Assembly (NCBI RefSeq): GCF_013386765.1
Contig: NZ_JACARE010000010.1
Coordinates: 62,001 to 126,000, forward strand
Direction of reading: 5' to 3'
DNA length: 64,000 nucleotides
Source of the DNA: Pseudomonas yamanorum
GTDB taxonomy: Bacteria > Pseudomonadota > Gammaproteobacteria > Pseudomonadales > Pseudomonadaceae
Both the position numbers and the translations under genes were made by a program. Shown one piece after another: positions 36,201-44,211 of this stretch (its first letter is position 1; each line of letters starts with the position of its first letter). The notes beneath the pieces are model-generated. The model was not told the origin of the DNA and did not search any database. It saw only the letters and a program-made list of their open reading frames with translations.

Positions 36201-36587
36201 CTATTCTCCAAGGGTACGCATTATTTCCTCGACCACCGGCTTCGTGTATTTCTCAATGAGGTCAGTTTCCGGTGGGTCGTTACTACGGAACCATTCACCT
36301 TGATCGAATGCCTGGTAAAGCGAGAAAGCGGGCTGAGGCATGTCGTTAGTCATGCCTACTTCAACCACAGCATTTATGATCCCGTTCATAACGCCGTCGC
36401 AAAACTCATAGAGCAGAGATCCTTGTATGTAGCCTTCCGCAACTACGACGGATAGCTCGTTCAGCACATCATGCGGTGCAACGCCGAACTTTTCACAAAT
36501 GGGGACCAGATCACTCAGCGTTAAACCGTCTGCTTCCGCTTTCACCGACAGTTCCTTGAGTTCAATCTTCGGTAACACCATGATCAT
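36201..36587 (-). CDS. Orphan hypothetical protein
   Basis: This 128-residue acidic soluble protein (MIMVLPKIELKELSVKAEADG; SLLYEFCDGVMNGIINAVVEVG; EKYTKPVVEEIMRTLGE) has no signal, membrane helix or recognised family. GGAAGAAG precedes the ATG. Codon use is more AT-rich than core genes, so it is probably acquired. Confidence 0.6.
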   Translation of the reverse strand: MIMVLPKIELKELSVKAEADGLTLSDLVPICEKFGVAPHDVLNELSVVVAEGYIQGSLLYEFCDGVMNGIINAVVEVGMTNDMPQPAFSLYQAFDQGEWFRSNDPPETDLIEKYTKPVVEEIMRTLGE

Positions 36588-37052
36588 GGGCTTCTTCCGC
36601 TTAGGTTCGAAGGCAGCGCCTACAGAGTGGCCGCACTGCGCTGCCACACTTCAATTCCATGCTGCAATACGGATTCATGATCGGTCAACTTCAGCTACAG
36701 GCAATGTCTGCTTCTGGCCGATAACTGCCGCTCATGAACGCCCCCTTTCGACCGATCATGTTGAAAAAGTCGACTTCGAATTCCACGGCAGAAAAGTACG
36801 CGCCTGAGATTGAAATCTGAATTTTTAGCAGTAGGTTCAGGGCTCGGGTTTCACGTAGCAGCTTGCAACAGGGGTGTTTTCATCCATCGGTATTCGAGTG
36901 TTTTGGGAAAACCGACTTTTTCAACACAATCGGCCGTAAACGGACATTCACATCAGATCGGCTCCTGAGCAGAAAAAGCAGCACGATAAGTCTACGAAAA
37001 TTGTGCGCTTTTTGATGTGGCCCGATTAACACAATACTGTCCAAAGGGCAGA
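36588..37052. other. Intergenic region with MITE-like element
   Basis: No gene is supported. It contains a copy of the dispersed TGTCTGCTTCTGGCCG element (about 36703-36739) and an inverted-repeat-bounded stretch at 36759-36926. The remainder has no recognisable signals. Confidence 0.5.
36759..36926. mobile_element. Possible MITE or IS remnant
   Basis: A 168-base stretch is bounded by perfect 14-base inverted repeats, TGTTGAAAAAGTCG and CGACTTTTTCAACA. The similarity extends outward (CGACCGAT / ATCGGCCG, one mismatch). There is no open frame inside, so it would be a non-autonomous element or a deleted insertion sequence. I saw no clear target-site duplication. Confidence 0.5.
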
Positions 37053-38258
37053 TCAGGATTGCCGATCAATTTTCGACGCCGCCGGTAACCAGCGGAGCAA
37101 ATCCACATCGCTCATCGGCCGGGCGAACAGATAGCCCTGCCCTTGAGTACATCCCATCGCCAGCAACGCCTCTCGCTGCTCCTCGGTTTCGATGCCCTCC
37201 ACCACCACTGACATACCAAGGGTCTCCCCCAATGCCAGGGTGCTGCTGACGATCGCCTGGCAACGCGGTTCGCGGAGCAAGGTGCGAATAAACTCACCGT
37301 CGAGCTTAATCTCGTTGAACGGCAACTGGCACAGGCGCTGCAAAGACGAGAATCCGGCACCGAAGTCGTCGATGGACAATTTGCAGCCCATCATGCGCAG
37401 GCGCACCAGGGTTTCCAGGCTGGTAGCCGGGGCTTCCAGCAGGCCGTTTTCGGTCAGTTCGAAGGTCAAGCTGGCGGGCGCTGCTTCGTGCAGGGACAGG
37501 ATGCCCTTGATCACCGCCGTCAGGTTGCTGTTGGTTAACTGGCTGGCGTGGAGGTTGAACGAAAGGTCGAGCTTCAGCCCAGTATTTTTTGCCAGGCGCT
37601 GCAAGCTCAGGGCCTGGTTCATCTGCATGAACAACAGCGTATCGAGCAAACCGCATCGCTCCAGTACCGGCATGAACACCGCCGGCGACAGGATTCCGCG
37701 CAACGGGTGCACCCAGCGGGTCAGCACCTCCACGCCGCAGACGTCATCGGTATGCATGTCGACTTTGGGCTGATACCAGGCCTGCAATTGCTGTTCGTTG
37801 AGGGCCCAACGCACTTCTTCATCGCTGGCCAGACGCACCGGCGCAACGTTGGGCGGCGCGACACCAGGGCCACTGGAGCGCTTTTTTAGCAAGTTCTCCA
37901 GGGTGTGCGCCTGCAACGGCTTTCCGACGTCCCCGAGCATTTCCAAACCCAGCAACGAAACAATCTGCTGCACCGTTCGGCGCACATCGGCCGACAATGA
38001 ACTGCTGATAATCACCGAGCCGACCAGCCCCGAGTGCCCCACTTGCTGAAGAAACTCCAGGCCATCCATGCCTTCCATGCACAAGTCACACAGGGCAATG
38101 TCCACTGCGCCCACTTGTTCCAGCACAGCCAGGGCGTGTACGCCATCCACTGCCTCGAAGACCTCGCGGCAACCCAGTTGGCGCAACATGCTCACCGCGA
38201 CGGCACGTTGAAAAGGATGATCCTCGAGTACCAGCACGCGTATGGGAAAACTCGTCAT
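37053..38258 (-). CDS. Receiver-EAL c-di-GMP phosphodiesterase, RocR-like
   Basis: This 401-residue response regulator has a receiver domain (about 5-125, acidic pair Glu12-Asp13, phospho-acceptor Asp58 in ALCDLCMEGMDG) and an EAL domain (about 150-395). Catalytic residues are intact: Glu177 in GVEVLTRW (EVL in place of EAL), Asn235, Glu267, Asp297-Asp298 in IDDFG, Lys318 and Glu in VVEGIETEEQ. It degrades cyclic-di-GMP. It matches P. aeruginosa RocR, which counteracts RocA1-driven cup fimbria expression. It lies 65 bases past the isochorismatase-like gene on the same strand. Confidence 0.9.
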   Translation of the reverse strand: MTSFPIRVLVLEDHPFQRAVAVSMLRQLGCREVFEAVDGVHALAVLEQVGAVDIALCDLCMEGMDGLEFLQQVGHSGLVGSVIISSSLSADVRRTVQQIVSLLGLEMLGDVGKPLQAHTLENLLKKRSSGPGVAPPNVAPVRLASDEEVRWALNEQQLQAWYQPKVDMHTDDVCGVEVLTRWVHPLRGILSPAVFMPVLERCGLLDTLLFMQMNQALSLQRLAKNTGLKLDLSFNLHASQLTNSNLTAVIKGILSLHEAAPASLTFELTENGLLEAPATSLETLVRLRMMGCKLSIDDFGAGFSSLQRLCQLPFNEIKLDGEFIRTLLREPRCQAIVSSTLALGETLGMSVVVEGIETEEQREALLAMGCTQGQGYLFARPMSDVDLLRWLPAASKIDRQS

Positions 38259-38323
38259 TGAAGTCGGCTCACCTGAAATGGATAAGGTCGCCCGGCTATA
38301 ACGCTCGGGCGCATCGTTGCGGT

Positions 38324-39010
38324 TTAACGAACAGGCAGCTGGATGATCTGCGAGGTGGTCATCACGTCGCCGAAGGTATCTTCGACTTCGGCCAGTGCCG
38401 ATTGATGCAAGGCGTCCTTGTCGACACTCTGGCCATTGAGGCGGGTAATCGCGCGGGTGGCGGAGGCATCGGACGCAACAATCACGTTGAAGCCCAGTGG
38501 TGCTGCGTCACGGGCTGCACCGGCGACGCAGGCGTGGGTCATCAGGCCGCTGATAATCAGCGTGTTGATCCCGGCCTTGCTCAACTGTGCGGCCAGGTCG
38601 GTGCTGGCGAACACGCTGACGGTGTTCTTCTGCACGACGTGATCCTGAGGGCGCGGCTGCATGTCCTTGTGAAACTTCACGGTCTCGCCATCAATGGCGA
38701 ATACCGCTGCGCCGGCCGGCGACACATGTTGCACGTGGTAGACCGGGATCTTGTGGGCGTCGGCGTAGTTGATCAGCTCCCGGGCTTTCGCCAGCGCGCT
38801 GGCGCCGTCCGGGATCGGCATGCGCCCGGTGAAGTATTCGTTCTGGAAGTCGATCACGATCAGCGCGGTCTTGGCGGCCGGCAATTGTGTGATTTGCTCG
38901 GCACCGGACATGGCGCGGATGGTCGGGTGATCGTTGGCAATTGCTGCACCGCTGGCAACCACAGTGGACAGTACGCAAGCAGCCATGAAGCGACGGGTAA
39001 AACGTTGCAT
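38324..39010 (-). CDS. Exported isochorismatase-like cysteine hydrolase
   Basis: This 228-residue hydrolase has an N-terminal signal (RRFMAACVLSTVVASGAAIA) and the isochorismatase fold with the expected Asp54 in LIVIDFQNEY, Lys128 in VQKNTVSVF and Cys161 in THACVAGAARDA. The mature enzyme would be periplasmic, unusual for this mostly cytoplasmic family. The adhesin gene ends ten bases upstream, so it looks like the last gene of the fimbrial operon. The longer upstream frame (59 codons) overlaps the adhesin and is rejected. Confidence 0.85.
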   Translation of the reverse strand: MQRFTRRFMAACVLSTVVASGAAIANDHPTIRAMSGAEQITQLPAAKTALIVIDFQNEYFTGRMPIPDGASALAKARELINYADAHKIPVYHVQHVSPAGAAVFAIDGETVKFHKDMQPRPQDHVVQKNTVSVFASTDLAAQLSKAGINTLIISGLMTHACVAGAARDAAPLGFNVIVASDASATRAITRLNGQSVDKDALHQSALAEVEDTFGDVMTTSQIIQLPVR

Positions 39011-39020
39011 GGGGTCGTTC

Positions 39021-40127
39021 CTATTTGTAGGTAATGGTGAAATTGGCGGTGGCGTTGGCGATGCCAGGCTGCGGCCCGGTGGAGTCGCCTGCGGTCTGGA
39101 TGTAGCGCGCACCAAACTGCAAAGTGGTATTGCCGTCTTGGACCGGCATGATTGGCACGTCGACGCCCAGTGGCAGCGGGGTTCCATCCTGCTTCAGCAC
39201 TTGCACGGCGACGCCTGTGGCGGTGGCCTCGCTGTTCAGGCCGAGCACACCTTGGCTGGCGTCGACAATCGTCGAGCCCTTGGCGCCGTCCAGACGGATG
39301 TTCGCGTTGTTGCCGCGGAAATAGTTCCAGGTAGGATTCCCGGCATAGGTCCCGGCTACGCAGTTGTTGAGCGTGATGTTGAACCCTTCGGTGGGCGTGA
39401 CGGTGCCCGGGCCGTTGAAGACGCGCTTCTCCCAGTTTTTCATGGGCACGTCGATGATATTGCCCACCGCTGCGGGCATGCTGCAGCCGGCAACGGTTAC
39501 CGTTCCGGTCAGGCGACCATCAATCCAGTTGAACGGGGTGCCGTTATTGTTGATATCGACGGTGTACACCTGCAAGTTGCCGAAATCGTTGATTCCGGCC
39601 GGGATGGGTCCGGTCTTGATCAAGAGCAGACTGTTATAGAGGTTCGCGCTATACCCGCCGGTATTGCAGCCATTGACCGTCAGCGGAAAATACCAACTGC
39701 CAGACGTCAGGCACAGGTAGCCTGGGCGGCTTTCGTTGACCATTGCTGCGCCAATGCCCGGAATGTTCGTCGCGTAAAGTGCCGCGCCCTGAATTGGGCC
39801 AAGCGCAGCATTGACCGGAGGGCTCTTGACGCCGAGCATGGTGGCTTGCATGGAAAACGGGCTTGTGGTCGTACAGCTGACGACAGGAAATCGGGTGTAC
39901 TTGATCACGCCAATAGTCGATCCCACCGGGGCGTCCTGAGGGATGAACAGATCACCTACCGCATGGATGCTCTGGTTCGCAACGGTGGCAGCACAGTCAG
40001 CCGCAGCCATTTGTGAAAACGCGACCGGCAGCACCGCCAATGCACTCAGCATCACGCGTTTCTTCCAGACATTACGAGCAGGCACAGCCGGAGCTCGGGT
40101 CGAGGACATAACACTAAAATTTTTCAT
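39021..40127 (-). CDS. Fimbrial tip adhesin
   Basis: This 368-residue secreted fimbrial subunit has a signal peptide (after MKNFSVMSSTRAP, cleavage near ALAVLPVAFSQMAAA). An N-terminal receptor-binding region is followed by a C-terminal pilin domain ending in the usual donor-strand-accepting pattern (GIANATANFTITYK, penultimate Tyr). Length is twice that of a pilin, as in two-domain adhesins. The ATG overlaps the usher stop by four bases (ATGA). Confidence 0.85.
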   Translation of the reverse strand: MKNFSVMSSTRAPAVPARNVWKKRVMLSALAVLPVAFSQMAAADCAATVANQSIHAVGDLFIPQDAPVGSTIGVIKYTRFPVVSCTTTSPFSMQATMLGVKSPPVNAALGPIQGAALYATNIPGIGAAMVNESRPGYLCLTSGSWYFPLTVNGCNTGGYSANLYNSLLLIKTGPIPAGINDFGNLQVYTVDINNNGTPFNWIDGRLTGTVTVAGCSMPAAVGNIIDVPMKNWEKRVFNGPGTVTPTEGFNITLNNCVAGTYAGNPTWNYFRGNNANIRLDGAKGSTIVDASQGVLGLNSEATATGVAVQVLKQDGTPLPLGVDVPIMPVQDGNTTLQFGARYIQTAGDSTGPQPGIANATANFTITYK

Positions 40128-42622
40128 GGCCGGAACTCTCTGCAAATAGCATCCATCACCCGATAACCGTCGGTGGCTGGCCTGCTGTTGATATCCAAAG
40201 TGATTTCACATTGCTGGGCGGCCTTGCCGCCCCACTTCATCGTGTACGTCGTACCCTTGCCGGCGGACAGCAAAACTTGGCCAGCCTGGCCGACCACGCC
40301 GACGCTGGCGCCCTGGTCGTCCTGCACGGTGGTGCCGAAAGGCAAGAGCGAGCCGTCCTGCAAACGTACGTTGAGCAGTATTTTTTCCGAACGGCTGGCG
40401 GCGAATACCGCCTTGACCACCGCACCGCGACGCGGCACTACGTTGGTCACGCCTTCGGCGATATCGACGTTGGTTTCCAGCTCGCTGGTGTCCACGGCCA
40501 CGCGGTTCTTGCGATACGGCGTGACGTACGGCACCAGGGCGTAACCCTTGTCGTTGGTCAGGGTGCCCGGGGCATTCAGCAGGCCGACCTTGGGCGTGTC
40601 CTTGACCTCCACCAGCGCCACGGTCTCGCCCAGGGTCTGGCCGAACTCGACGCCGTCGGCATGGGCCAGCACCGAGCCCGCCGCGCTGACCGACGTCTGC
40701 CGGTAGCCCGAGCCGACGCTCACACCAGCGCCCAACTGGGCAAACGGTGCGCGGTAGCCGACCAGCGCCGAACCGTTGTTGCCGGTGTTTTCCACGCGGT
40801 TGGCGTTGACGTTGTAGTTCAGGTTGCCATCGCGGCCGCTGAGGCCGGCCCGTTGATCCAGGCTGCCGTCGTTGTTGCGGGTAACGCTGAACGTGCCGGT
40901 ACTGCGGGTTTGTCCCAGGGGCATGGATACGGTAAACACCACCTGGTTGTTCTCGCCGAAGTTGTCGGTGAGGGTCTTGCTGGCGTACACGCCGTAGGTC
41001 ACTCCCTTGTACTGGGTGTTGAAACCCAGTTGCATCTGCTTGTCTTCCCGGGACGTGCCCCAGTAGTTCTGCTTGCTCAGGTTCAAGTAGAGCGAGCCGT
41101 AGTTATCCAGGGCTTGGTTGACGCTGGCCTCGACCTTGCTGCGCTTGGAGAACTGGCTGTAGTCGTTGGGCTGCTGCAAATCCACGGCCTCGCTGAAGTC
41201 GCGATAGCCTTCGGTGGAATAGCGGTAACCGGCGAAGCGCACCGAGGTACCGCTTTCAAATGCCTTGCCGTAGCGCAGGCCGATGCTCTGGCCTTTTTTG
41301 CTTTCGCCTTTGGTGGTGACGGCCTTGGGCACGTCAGTCTGGGCCTGGGTGACGTCGATCGACACGGCACCAAGACTCCCCAGGCTCTTGCCCACGCCCA
41401 CCACACCGGCACGGTAAAAATCTGCCCCCAAAAAGCCACCGTACAGCGTCAAGTCGAACGGCAAGCCGTAGGCCAGCGACGCCTGGGTAAACATCGGCCG
41501 CTCGCCACCGTTGGCCGAGTTGTATTCGCCCACCGTCGCACTGTAGCGCCAGGTATTTTCCCGCAGCATGTTGGCCAGGGTCGCGTATGGCTGGGTGAAG
41601 CGGCGTTCGCGGCCATCGGCTTCGGTGATGATCACTTCCAGGTCGCCGCTGCCCGAGGCGGCGTTGAGGTCGTTGATCTCAAAGGCACCCGGCGCCACGT
41701 AGGTGGTGTACAGCGAGTAGCCGTTCTGGCGTACTTCCACCTTGGCCTGGGTTTCGGCGATGCCACGGATCACTGGGGCGTAGCCCTGCATCGAGTCTGG
41801 CAACATGCCCATGTCCGACGCCAGTTGCACGCCGCGAAACGGTACGCTGTCAAATACGTCGCCAGGGGTGAAGCTCTCGCCCATCGTCAGCGTGGCCTTC
41901 AGCGGCGTGATGTCCCGTTGCGCATAGGTATTGCTGCGCTGCCACTTGCGTCCACCTTCATCGTCCTGGCGGAACGATGAGCTGGAACGAAAACGCCAGT
42001 CGCCGAGGTTAAAACCACCCGTGGCATACAGGTTGTATTGGTTACCGGTGCCGCGGGCGTCGCTGTTGGTTTGCGCGGCGGAAAACTGGTAGTTGAGCAT
42101 CGCGGCATTGATGCCACGGTCCCATTCCGAGGGCGCCACGTAGCCGGCCGCATCCCGGGTCAGGGCGATCTGCGGCACGCTGATATCCAGGGCCAGGTAG
42201 TTGGCGTTGAACGTCACCGAGGCGCCTTCGATCAGCGCAGTCAGGTCAATACACGCGGGCAGTGTTTCTCCAGGCACTTTGAACGCATCCAACTTCACAC
42301 CCAACTCCTTGAGAAACGCTTCGGAGAGGCATACCCGCACGTCGCTGCCCTGCTCATCTTTGATGAAGGTCATGTCGCGTCGGTCGAAAAAACTCTGGTT
42401 CAGGCGAATCAGTACAGGGTAAGTACCGGGACCGATGCTGCCGCTGTTCGCTACCGCATCCAGGTCGAGGTTGGGCCCGGCACCGGTGCCGCCAAACGAC
42501 TGCATGAAACTGGCATCGAACTTGGCGGGCTCACCGGCCAGGGCCAGCTCACCGGCACAGGCGGCCGCCACGGCGACCCACAAAGGCAAACGACTAAAGC
42601 TGAAGGAGTTATCGATTCGCAT
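40124..42622 (-). CDS. Fimbrial usher (FimD/PapC family)
   Basis: This 832-residue outer-membrane usher has a signal peptide, then the N-terminal chaperone-binding domain starting AKFDASFMQSFGGTGAGPNLDLD. Family-typical segments GERPMFTQASLAYGLP and GAFEINDLNAASGSGDLEVIITEADG are present, with a C-terminal domain (GTTVQDDQGASVGVVGQAGQ). It threads pilin subunits to the surface. It lies 63 bases after the chaperone stop and its stop overlaps the adhesin start, as in cup operons. Confidence 0.95.
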   Translation of the reverse strand: MRIDNSFSFSRLPLWVAVAAACAGELALAGEPAKFDASFMQSFGGTGAGPNLDLDAVANSGSIGPGTYPVLIRLNQSFFDRRDMTFIKDEQGSDVRVCLSEAFLKELGVKLDAFKVPGETLPACIDLTALIEGASVTFNANYLALDISVPQIALTRDAAGYVAPSEWDRGINAAMLNYQFSAAQTNSDARGTGNQYNLYATGGFNLGDWRFRSSSSFRQDDEGGRKWQRSNTYAQRDITPLKATLTMGESFTPGDVFDSVPFRGVQLASDMGMLPDSMQGYAPVIRGIAETQAKVEVRQNGYSLYTTYVAPGAFEINDLNAASGSGDLEVIITEADGRERRFTQPYATLANMLRENTWRYSATVGEYNSANGGERPMFTQASLAYGLPFDLTLYGGFLGADFYRAGVVGVGKSLGSLGAVSIDVTQAQTDVPKAVTTKGESKKGQSIGLRYGKAFESGTSVRFAGYRYSTEGYRDFSEAVDLQQPNDYSQFSKRSKVEASVNQALDNYGSLYLNLSKQNYWGTSREDKQMQLGFNTQYKGVTYGVYASKTLTDNFGENNQVVFTVSMPLGQTRSTGTFSVTRNNDGSLDQRAGLSGRDGNLNYNVNANRVENTGNNGSALVGYRAPFAQLGAGVSVGSGYRQTSVSAAGSVLAHADGVEFGQTLGETVALVEVKDTPKVGLLNAPGTLTNDKGYALVPYVTPYRKNRVAVDTSELETNVDIAEGVTNVVPRRGAVVKAVFAASRSEKILLNVRLQDGSLLPFGTTVQDDQGASVGVVGQAGQVLLSAGKGTTYTMKWGGKAAQQCEITLDINSRPATDGYRVMDAICREFRP

Positions 42623-42685
42623 GGCAATACCCGGCCGCCGCGCCACAGCTGTGGCACGCGCAAACGTCTACAGAAAGAAAAGGAA

Positions 42686-43414
42686 TCAACGGTTCAGTGG
42701 CACGGTCTGCGGCTCGCTGTAGCCGCCGTAGTCGTTGATGGCCGAGAACACCACTTCACCGCCGGTGCCTTTGAAACCTGGCAGCGAATAGCGCTGGCTG
42801 CTCATCGGCGCGACCATCGTCGGCTCGTTGACCTCGACGCTCTGGCCGTCGGACTTGGCCGTCACGCCAATAAACGAGATATGGAACGGCGACGGGTTGT
42901 TGACCACCAGTACTGCCCTGCCCTGTTCCTGCGCAAGGCTCCATGTCAGCTTCGACGGTGCCTCAATCGCATTGCCCTTGAGGCCGGCCGGGCGATAGAA
43001 CAATTTGACGCGGGTGCGCATGGCGATCTTCAGCGTATTGGCATTGCCTTCGCTGGCGACCGGAATTTCCTGGGCGTTGAAATAGAACACCGATTCACGG
43101 TCGGTCGGCAGGTTGCCGGCGACTTTCTGGATACGCACCATTTGCTCTTTGCGCGGGTCCAGGCGGAACAGCGGTGGCGTGGACACGAAGGGCGTGGCGG
43201 TGGTCATGTCATCGGCTTCGGTGTTGACCCAGGTCTGCACCATGTACGGCTGCGCCGTGGTGTTGCTGACGGTGATCGCCGCATCGCGTTTGTTGCCGTC
43301 GAACACGATCCGCGTACCGCCGAGCATCACACCGGCGTGGCTGGCTGTGCTGATCAGTGCGGCACTGAGCAACAGCGCCAGGGCCGATGCTTTCTTGAAG
43401 GGGAAAACGTTCAT
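42686..43414 (-). CDS. Periplasmic fimbrial chaperone (PapD family)
   Basis: This 242-residue chaperone has a signal peptide (MNVFPFKKASALALLLSAAL..., cleavage near SHA). Its first Ig-like domain carries TRIVFDGNKRDAAITVSN and the conserved NTEADD and QMVRI strands. The second carries KLTWSLAQEQGRAVLVVNNPSPFHI. It folds pilins by donor-strand complementation and delivers them to the usher. The start at MNVFPF follows GAGG. Confidence 0.95.
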   Translation of the reverse strand: MNVFPFKKASALALLLSAALISTASHAGVMLGGTRIVFDGNKRDAAITVSNTTAQPYMVQTWVNTEADDMTTATPFVSTPPLFRLDPRKEQMVRIQKVAGNLPTDRESVFYFNAQEIPVASEGNANTLKIAMRTRVKLFYRPAGLKGNAIEAPSKLTWSLAQEQGRAVLVVNNPSPFHISFIGVTAKSDGQSVEVNEPTMVAPMSSQRYSLPGFKGTGGEVVFSAINDYGGYSEPQTVPLNR

Positions 43415-43447
43415 TTCGATCATCCTCTTGCCGTGAGCGAGGGGATG

Positions 43448-43476
43448 GCCGCTGCGCGCATCAACGCTGCAGCGGC
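43448..43476 (-). promoter_or_regulatory. mRNA stem-loop between pilin and chaperone genes
   Basis: GCCGCTGC and GCAGCGGC form an 8-bp stem with a 13-base loop, in the gap just after the pilin stop. It lacks a T-run. In fimbrial operons such hairpins protect the upstream pilin mRNA and reduce read-through, raising pilin over chaperone and usher. The role is inferred from position. Confidence 0.45.
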
Positions 43477-43489
43477 GCATCAACAGGGC

Positions 43490-44038
43490 TTACTGGTACT
43501 CGACGGTGAACGCAGCCTTGGCGTTGGCCGGGCCGGAAGTCGCAGTGCCGGTGGCGATGTAGTTGGCGGTGAAGCGCAACGGTTGGGTCAGGTCCAGGTA
43601 CGGAGCCGATTCCAGGCCCAGTTGCACGTCCTTGTCGGTGGCGTCCTTGATCTGTACCGCAACGTTGGTGGCGTGACCGGCGTCCGGGGTGATACCGATC
43701 CACTGGCCGCTGGCACCGGCAGTGCCGCTCAGGGACAGGAACTTGACCACGGCGCTCTTGCCGGTAACGCTGCAACCAGGAGCAGTGGTGTCGATGGTCA
43801 GGGTGAACGCGCCGCCACCGGCAACAGCACCGACGGTTGCCAGGGAGGTGGCTGGCACGTCGCCCAGGCCCACATCGCCGGCACCGGCCGAACCATTCAG
43901 GTCAGTCACGACCACCGGGCAGGTGTTGTCGGTCACGCTGCCGACGAAGTTGATTTCACCGTCAGCGGCCATGGCAGCTTGGGAACCAGCGGCGAGGACG
44001 ACAGCGGCAAACAGACCTTTGAGCGCAAACTTGTTCAT
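43490..44038 (-). CDS. Major fimbrial subunit (pilin)
   Basis: This 182-residue pilin has a signal peptide (MNKFALKGLFAAVVLAAGSQ, cleavage near AMA). Its mature region starts ADGEINFVGSVTDNTCPVVV, with the donor-strand exchange extension, disulfide Cys pair and a C-terminal ANAKAAFTVEYQ motif. It is the first gene of the operon, about 150 bases downstream of the TAGGAAATTTCCTA palindrome. The frame extends 48 bases upstream, but without signal character. Confidence 0.93.
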   Translation of the reverse strand: MNKFALKGLFAAVVLAAGSQAAMAADGEINFVGSVTDNTCPVVVTDLNGSAGAGDVGLGDVPATSLATVGAVAGGGAFTLTIDTTAPGCSVTGKSAVVKFLSLSGTAGASGQWIGITPDAGHATNVAVQIKDATDKDVQLGLESAPYLDLTQPLRFTANYIATGTATSGPANAKAAFTVEYQ

Positions 44039-44188
44039 AACGTAATCCAGATAATGAGGAAAGTCTGAAGCCCGGTTGGGCTTCAATCAGGTTGCAGGGC
44101 CCGGTCCGCTTGGTCGGTGGGGCCGTTCAACGAGGCTCAGTATCGGTGTTGGGGGGAGTGGATTACGTACGAACGGTGCCGCGTTCTT

Positions 44189-44204
44189 GTAGGAAATTTC
44201 CTAC
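44189..44204. promoter_or_regulatory. BvgA-type palindrome upstream of the fimbrial operon
   Basis: GTAGGAAATTTCCTAC is a perfect 16-base palindrome, about 150 bases before the pilin start and just past the hybrid kinase stop. It equals two inverted TTTCCTA heptads, the known half-site of Bordetella BvgA, a relative of the response regulator encoded nearby. Near-copies are at 48535-48548 and 49851-49864. Confidence 0.65.
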
Positions 44205-44211
44205 CGATGGC

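Noticed and set aside
38324..39187. Longer isochorismatase start inside the adhesin gene
   Set aside because: The added 59 residues overlap the adhesin coding frame and would bury the signal peptide.
40211..44068. Long plus-strand open frames of about 589 and 676 codons opposite the fimbrial genes
   Set aside because: They lie antisense to the usher, chaperone and pilin genes, whose frames carry clear family motifs. GC-rich DNA often leaves such shadow frames open.
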